The notes beneath the pieces are model-generated. The model made no database searches. It saw only the letters and a list, made by a program, of their open reading frames with translations, and was not told where the DNA came from. This document shows positions 60,694 through 64,000 of a DNA stretch of 64,000 nucleotides, piece by piece. How positions within the stretch are numbered: the stretch's first letter is position 1; every line of letters begins with the position of its first letter. The position numbers and the translations under genes were made by a program. Origin of the DNA: Vibrio sp. Isolate34 (GTDB taxonomy: Bacteria; Pseudomonadota; Gammaproteobacteria; Enterobacterales; Vibrionaceae); assembly GCF_022397915.1 (NCBI RefSeq), contig NZ_JAKEUO010000003.1, positions 211,963 to 275,962 on the forward strand, in the 5' to 3' direction.

Positions 60694-61360
60694 CTATTAG
60701 CGCCTTCGCAGTCATAGTTTCGATGTTGCCAGCATCGGCCGTTTCCATTTGTTCTAGCCACGCTTGTGCTTGCTTAAGATCTTCAGCACGAATCGATGCC
60801 TCAATCGCATAACGGTAAATCCACGATGTCGCAGCGAAATGCTGTTGCTGGAAAGCATCTTCAGCCAGTAGCGAGAGGAACAGGTCATAACCGCGATCAA
60901 AATGGTTAAACATGTCGGGTAGAGAGGTGTAAGTCACCGCAGCCATGGCGCGAGTCAGGTAAGAATCTGGTAGCCCTTGAGCACGAGGTTGCTCATGAAT
61001 CGGTTGGTCTTCGTCTTTAAGCAGAACCAGCGATTTATCAATGGTTGATAAACCCTTTTCTACATACTTCATCTTGTTCCATGGTAAAAACGCATCACGC
61101 CCCATCAGGGTTTCTGTGCTGCCTAGGTAAACCAAGGTCAGTGGCGTAGCACCATCTTGTTGTAGCGTGTCGTTCAGGCGTTCGTAAGCCACTTCCACCA
61201 AGTCTTCATTGCCTTGCGCGGCTTGGTTATAGATATCGAGCACGTCTGAACTTGGGTTGGCCTGCGCCAAAGTAGGTGCCAATGAAACAAGTGCAATCAA
61301 AAATGAACGCTTAAGCAAAGAAGTGGTAGAGCTTGAATTAAATGAGTGTGAAGTAGTCAT
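60680..61360 (-). CDS. Periplasmic helical-repeat protein of unknown function
   Basis: 226 residues with signal sequence (LIALVSLAPTLAQA). The mature part is helical and TPR-like in look: VLDIYNQAAQGNEDLVEVAYERLNDTL, PLTLVYLGSTETLMGRDAF, YLTRAMAAVTYTSLPDMFNHF, and QAQAWLEQMETADAGN. No family known. First gene of the seven-gene operon; AGGGG lies before its ATG, 86 bases before the ATPase gene. Confidence 0.7.
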   Translation of the reverse strand: MTTSHSFNSSSTTSLLKRSFLIALVSLAPTLAQANPSSDVLDIYNQAAQGNEDLVEVAYERLNDTLQQDGATPLTLVYLGSTETLMGRDAFLPWNKMKYVEKGLSTIDKSLVLLKDEDQPIHEQPRAQGLPDSYLTRAMAAVTYTSLPDMFNHFDRGYDLFLSLLAEDAFQQQHFAATSWIYRYAIEASIRAEDLKQAQAWLEQMETADAGNIETMTAKALIAKAK

Positions 61361-61578
61361 GATTTCTAACCCCTTTCAAATGTTGACGTTGAAAGGTTAA
61401 CTAGAATTTGTCATGCCGTTTTATCAATGCGACGAATGGTCATTACGAGGAGTGAATGGTTGAGCTGGGGCGTGAGTGGAAAATTCAAAAAAGAAAGAGT
61501 AGCGAAAGAATAAAATGGATGGATCAAAACATAATCTGATATTGCCCATTTCAGGCCTTAATCAGAGCTAACTCATTT

Positions 61579-62077
61579 CTGCCCGTGCGACCTGAAGTCG
61601 TATGAAGCGTTGTTCACCGCTTTATGAGTGGACCATCTGTATCACCAGATGAACCTATGGGCCTGAATAAAGTAGCGGCTCAGACAATGTAACGAAGAGC
61701 AATCTAAATTGCTCGGGATTCGAATCGTGAGAGGACGATCCTCCTGATAACCACACAAATCGGGTGAGTGCTAGGTAGTCAGTATGATGAACGTAAGTGA
61801 ATCCATCTAAGGTGCGTTATATGACGAGCTGCCCGTGCGACCTGAAGTCGTATGAAGCGTTGTTCACCGCTTTATGAGTGGACCATCTGTATCACCAGAT
61901 GAACCTATGGGCCTGAATAAAGTAGCGGCTCAGACAATGTAACGAAGAGCAATCTAAATTGCTCGGGATTCGAATCGTGAGAGGACGATCCTCCTGATAA
62001 CCACACAAATCGGGTGAGTGCTAGGTAGTCAGTATGATGAACGTAAGTGAATCCATCTAAGGTGCGTTATATGACGA
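61579..62077 (+). repeat. Perfect 249-bp tandem duplication of intron 5' end
   Basis: Bases 61579-61827 and 61829-62077 are identical in my reading, with one extra g between (period 250). The unit starts with the six bases CTGCCC before the intron's GTGCG 5' end and covers the first about 243 bases of intron domain I. So both the 5' splice site and its exon-side IBS1-like hexamer are present twice. Confidence 0.95.
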
Positions 62078-62410
62078 AGCAGCGGAAGTGGTTATTGCGC
62101 TGTAGCCAAAAGGCAATGGGAGTTGGAAAGGGATTGGGCAATGCTCTTTCGTGATCGACACGCTCCCCGCACTAGAGTGGGCATCTAACCTGACATTTAC
62201 GTAACATACGGAACAGGGTAAGCCTGTATCACTCCCTATGGGAAAGCCTTTGTGGCCGATAGTGATGCAGGTAAAGGAGGTCGGAAAAAGCGAAAGCTGT
62301 ATTGTAACGATGCAGATACAGACTTATGTCTGGTCACGAAAGTGAGCCTACTTCCGACTGGTCTCCCATTGCGAGAGAATTTTAAGAACTTTATTCAAGG
62401 GGAAACGCAA

Positions 62411-63883
62411 ATGATGATTTCAAAAGAGATTAGTGCCTCTCCTGACAGTCTTCAATGGCAGTCAATCGACTGGAAATCCGTTGAAGCGCTTGTATTAAAG
62501 CTTCAAATACGTATTGCAAAAGCAACTAGAGAGAAGAAACACGGTAAGGTGAAGTCCTTACAGTGGCTCTTAACTCATTCTCGCTCAGCCAAGCTTCTTG
62601 CGGTTAAGCGAGTATCTCAAAATAAAGGCAGCAAAACGCCTGGAATAGACGGTGTCATCTGGAACACAGATGCACGCCGTATGAAAGCAGTTAATCAATT
62701 GAGCAGAAAGGCATACAGTGCCAAACCGCTCAAGCGTATTTATATCCCCAAAAAGAATGGCAAACTTCGACCGCTAGGTATCCCGTGTATGATAGACCGA
62801 GCGCAACAAGCGCTCCACCTTCTTGCTCTGGAGCCAGTATCAGAAACCCTTGCCGATCCAAACAGCTATGGATTTAGGCCAAACCGCAGCACGGCTGACG
62901 CTGTCGATCAGTGCTTTAAATGTTTGGCACTAAAGAAATCAGCTCAATGGGTACTCGAAGGGGACATCAAAGCCTGTTTCGACAAGATCGGCCACCAATG
63001 GCTTCTTGATAACATCGCAGTAGATAAGCGCATGTTGGAACAATGGTTAAAGTCTGGTTTTATGGACAAAGGTCTGTTCTACCGTACCGATGAGGGCACA
63101 CCACAAGGTGGTATTATATCTCCTACCTTGATGTTAATGACTCTCGCAGGTCTTGAACAACAGATAAAGTCCACCGCACTCAAACAGGGTGCAAGAGCCA
63201 ACTTTATCGGATACGCCGACGATTTCGTCGTCACTTGCGCTTCAAAGGAAGTGTTGGAGTATGATATCAAACCGTTGATTACTAACTTCTTATTAGAGCG
63301 AGGCTTAACACTCTCCGAAGAGAAAACGCATATTACCCATATTAACGATGGCTTTGACTTCCTTGGGTTCAATCATAGGAAATACAAAGGAAAACTACTC
63401 ATTAAACCGAGTAAATCCAATACGTTGATGTTCTTGAGTAACCTGCGTGAACTCATCAAAAAGCATGCAACCCTTCCAGTGAATGATCTTATCAAACTGA
63501 TAAATCCAAAGCTAAGGGGATGGTCGAACTATTATCGACACTGTGTTGCTAAACAGGTATTCGGATATGTTGGCCACAAACTATTCCAAGCATTATGGCA
63601 CTGGGCAGTTAGGCGTCATCCAACCAAGTCCAAGAACTGGGTTGTTCATAAATACTTCCTCAATCGTAAAGGCCAATGGCAATTTCACGGCTGGCAGAAG
63701 ATCATGGACATGGATTGCATGTTTAACCTATTCCAAATAGCAAAAGTGCCTATTGAGCGACATGTGAAAATCAGGAGTTCAGCGACTCCTTTTGACCCTG
63801 AATACCAAGAATACTTGGTAAAGCGGAAGTCAAAAAGACAAGCTCGCAACTCGTGGATTGATCCTGCTCTAACTGCTTTATAA
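62411..63883 (+). CDS. ltrA: Group II intron-encoded reverse transcriptase/maturase
   Basis: 490 residues. RT motifs in order: KTPGIDG (RT0/1), YIPKKNGKLRPLGIPCMIDR, GFRPNRSTADAV, EGDIKACFDKIGH (catalytic Asp), GTPQGGIISPTLM, and FIGYADDFVVTC (catalytic YADD); then the maturase domain X with LRGWSNYYRHCVAKQVF. No C-terminal HNH Cys pairs are seen, so it lacks the endonuclease domain and may depend on replication forks for priming. ATG 62411 follows AAGGGGAAAC; the frame upstream to 62252 runs through structured intron RNA. Confidence 0.93.
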   Translation: MMISKEISASPDSLQWQSIDWKSVEALVLKLQIRIAKATREKKHGKVKSLQWLLTHSRSAKLLAVKRVSQNKGSKTPGIDGVIWNTDARRMKAVNQLSRKAYSAKPLKRIYIPKKNGKLRPLGIPCMIDRAQQALHLLALEPVSETLADPNSYGFRPNRSTADAVDQCFKCLALKKSAQWVLEGDIKACFDKIGHQWLLDNIAVDKRMLEQWLKSGFMDKGLFYRTDEGTPQGGIISPTLMLMTLAGLEQQIKSTALKQGARANFIGYADDFVVTCASKEVLEYDIKPLITNFLLERGLTLSEEKTHITHINDGFDFLGFNHRKYKGKLLIKPSKSNTLMFLSNLRELIKKHATLPVNDLIKLINPKLRGWSNYYRHCVAKQVFGYVGHKLFQALWHWAVRRHPTKSKNWVVHKYFLNRKGQWQFHGWQKIMDMDCMFNLFQIAKVPIERHVKIRSSATPFDPEYQEYLVKRKSKRQARNSWIDPALTAL

Positions 63884-63919
63884 GTTGTTGGGTGTCAAAC
63901 GATGCCTTAGTGGAGGCTT

Positions 63920-63953
63920 GAGCCGTATGCAGTGAAAGTTGCACGTACGGTTC
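63920..63953 (+). ncRNA. Group II intron domain V
   Basis: 34-nt hairpin with arms GAGCCGTATGC and GCACGTACGGTTC and a GAAA-type tetraloop segment (GTGAAAGTTGC): the catalytic core of group II introns. Confidence 0.88.
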
Positions 63954-64000
63954 TTAGGGAGACGGCACTTGGTAACAAGTGTCGTCCACCCGACCAAAAT

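Larger units (their letters stand above)
61585..63994 (+). mobile_element. Group II intron with reverse transcriptase (with duplicated 5' end)
   Basis: Group II retroelement, which splices as a ribozyme and moves by reverse transcription. 5' end GTGCGACC fits the GUGYG consensus at 61585 (and again at 61835). Inside is an ORF for the maturase-RT; near the 3' end a domain V of 34 nt (63920-63953) starts GAGCCGTATGC and closes GCACGTACGGTTC, followed by a domain VI hairpin and the AY end (CCCGAC) at 63994. The 5' exon is the non-coding region after the 60680 gene; the 3' exon is cut by the window end. Where the functional 5' boundary lies is uncertain because of the duplication. Confidence 0.9.

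Noticed and set aside
62252..62410. N-terminal extension of the intron reverse transcriptase
   Set aside because: The extra residues come from structured intron RNA, show no RT motif, and the ATG at 62411 has a strong ribosome site.
61579..63994. Twintron (one intron nested in another)
   Set aside because: After the second copy's 3' end at 63994 the sequence does not resume the intron interior expected for a nested insertion, so a tandem duplication is simpler.

Overview
The window looks like a chromosomal segment of a marine Vibrio, probably close to the Splendidus clade. This rests on gene families and synteny rather than any database match: a ChiA-type chitinase, NhaD, a CsrB-type RNA behind a VarA/GacA box, the divergent hdfR/maoP pair, mtlA-mtlD-mtlR, a second secDF pair and a ChrR/RpoE photo-oxidative locus. 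No rRNA, tRNA or CRISPR array was found.

Layout. 1-7.9 kb: 3' part of a chitinase, a hydrolase with a divergent TetR/transporter pair, an acyltransferase, a double-domain pterin-synthase-like protein, an AraC gene remnant and a secreted START protein. 8-12.9 kb: two small membrane proteins, a CsrB-like sRNA, yjiH-yjiG, nhaD and a lipoprotein. 13-15.4 kb: alkylation repair (Ada-AraC-AlkA fusion plus Ogt). 15.5-22.5 kb: hdfR/maoP, nagB and the mannitol operon. 23-29.5 kb: a nuclease-like protein, nitroreductase, gltS, yibL, a secreted metallopeptidase, an atypical tautomerase and a LON-domain protein. 29.6-39.8 kb: an rpoE-chrR sigma/anti-sigma pair followed by photolyase, SDR, FAD oxidoreductase, DUF1365, cyclopropane synthase and envelope proteins, probably one stress regulon combining DNA repair and lipid modification. 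40-47.6 kb: RRM protein, OsmC, GFA, a LysR/SDR/MFS/Old-Yellow-Enzyme group and rlmJ. 47.8-54.3 kb: secDF and an M16 peptidase lipoprotein. 54.5-61.4 kb: a compact seven-gene minus-strand operon (periplasmic protein, LolD-like ATPase, FtsX-like permease, LolA-like protein, outer-membrane barrel, LytS-like kinase, LytTR regulator). 61.6 kb to the end: a group II intron with its reverse transcriptase.

The most notable points are: the self-contained envelope ABC/LolA/barrel operon with its own two-component system; the ChrR-type regulon; a perfect 249-bp tandem duplication of the intron 5' end that also copies the six exon bases before the splice site; and a recurring pattern in which short tandem repeats lie at or just after stop codons of at least five genes, so that extra stop codons are stacked downstream. 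Start codons were moved from the longest ORF wherever a better ribosome binding site and family length supported it; each case is stated.
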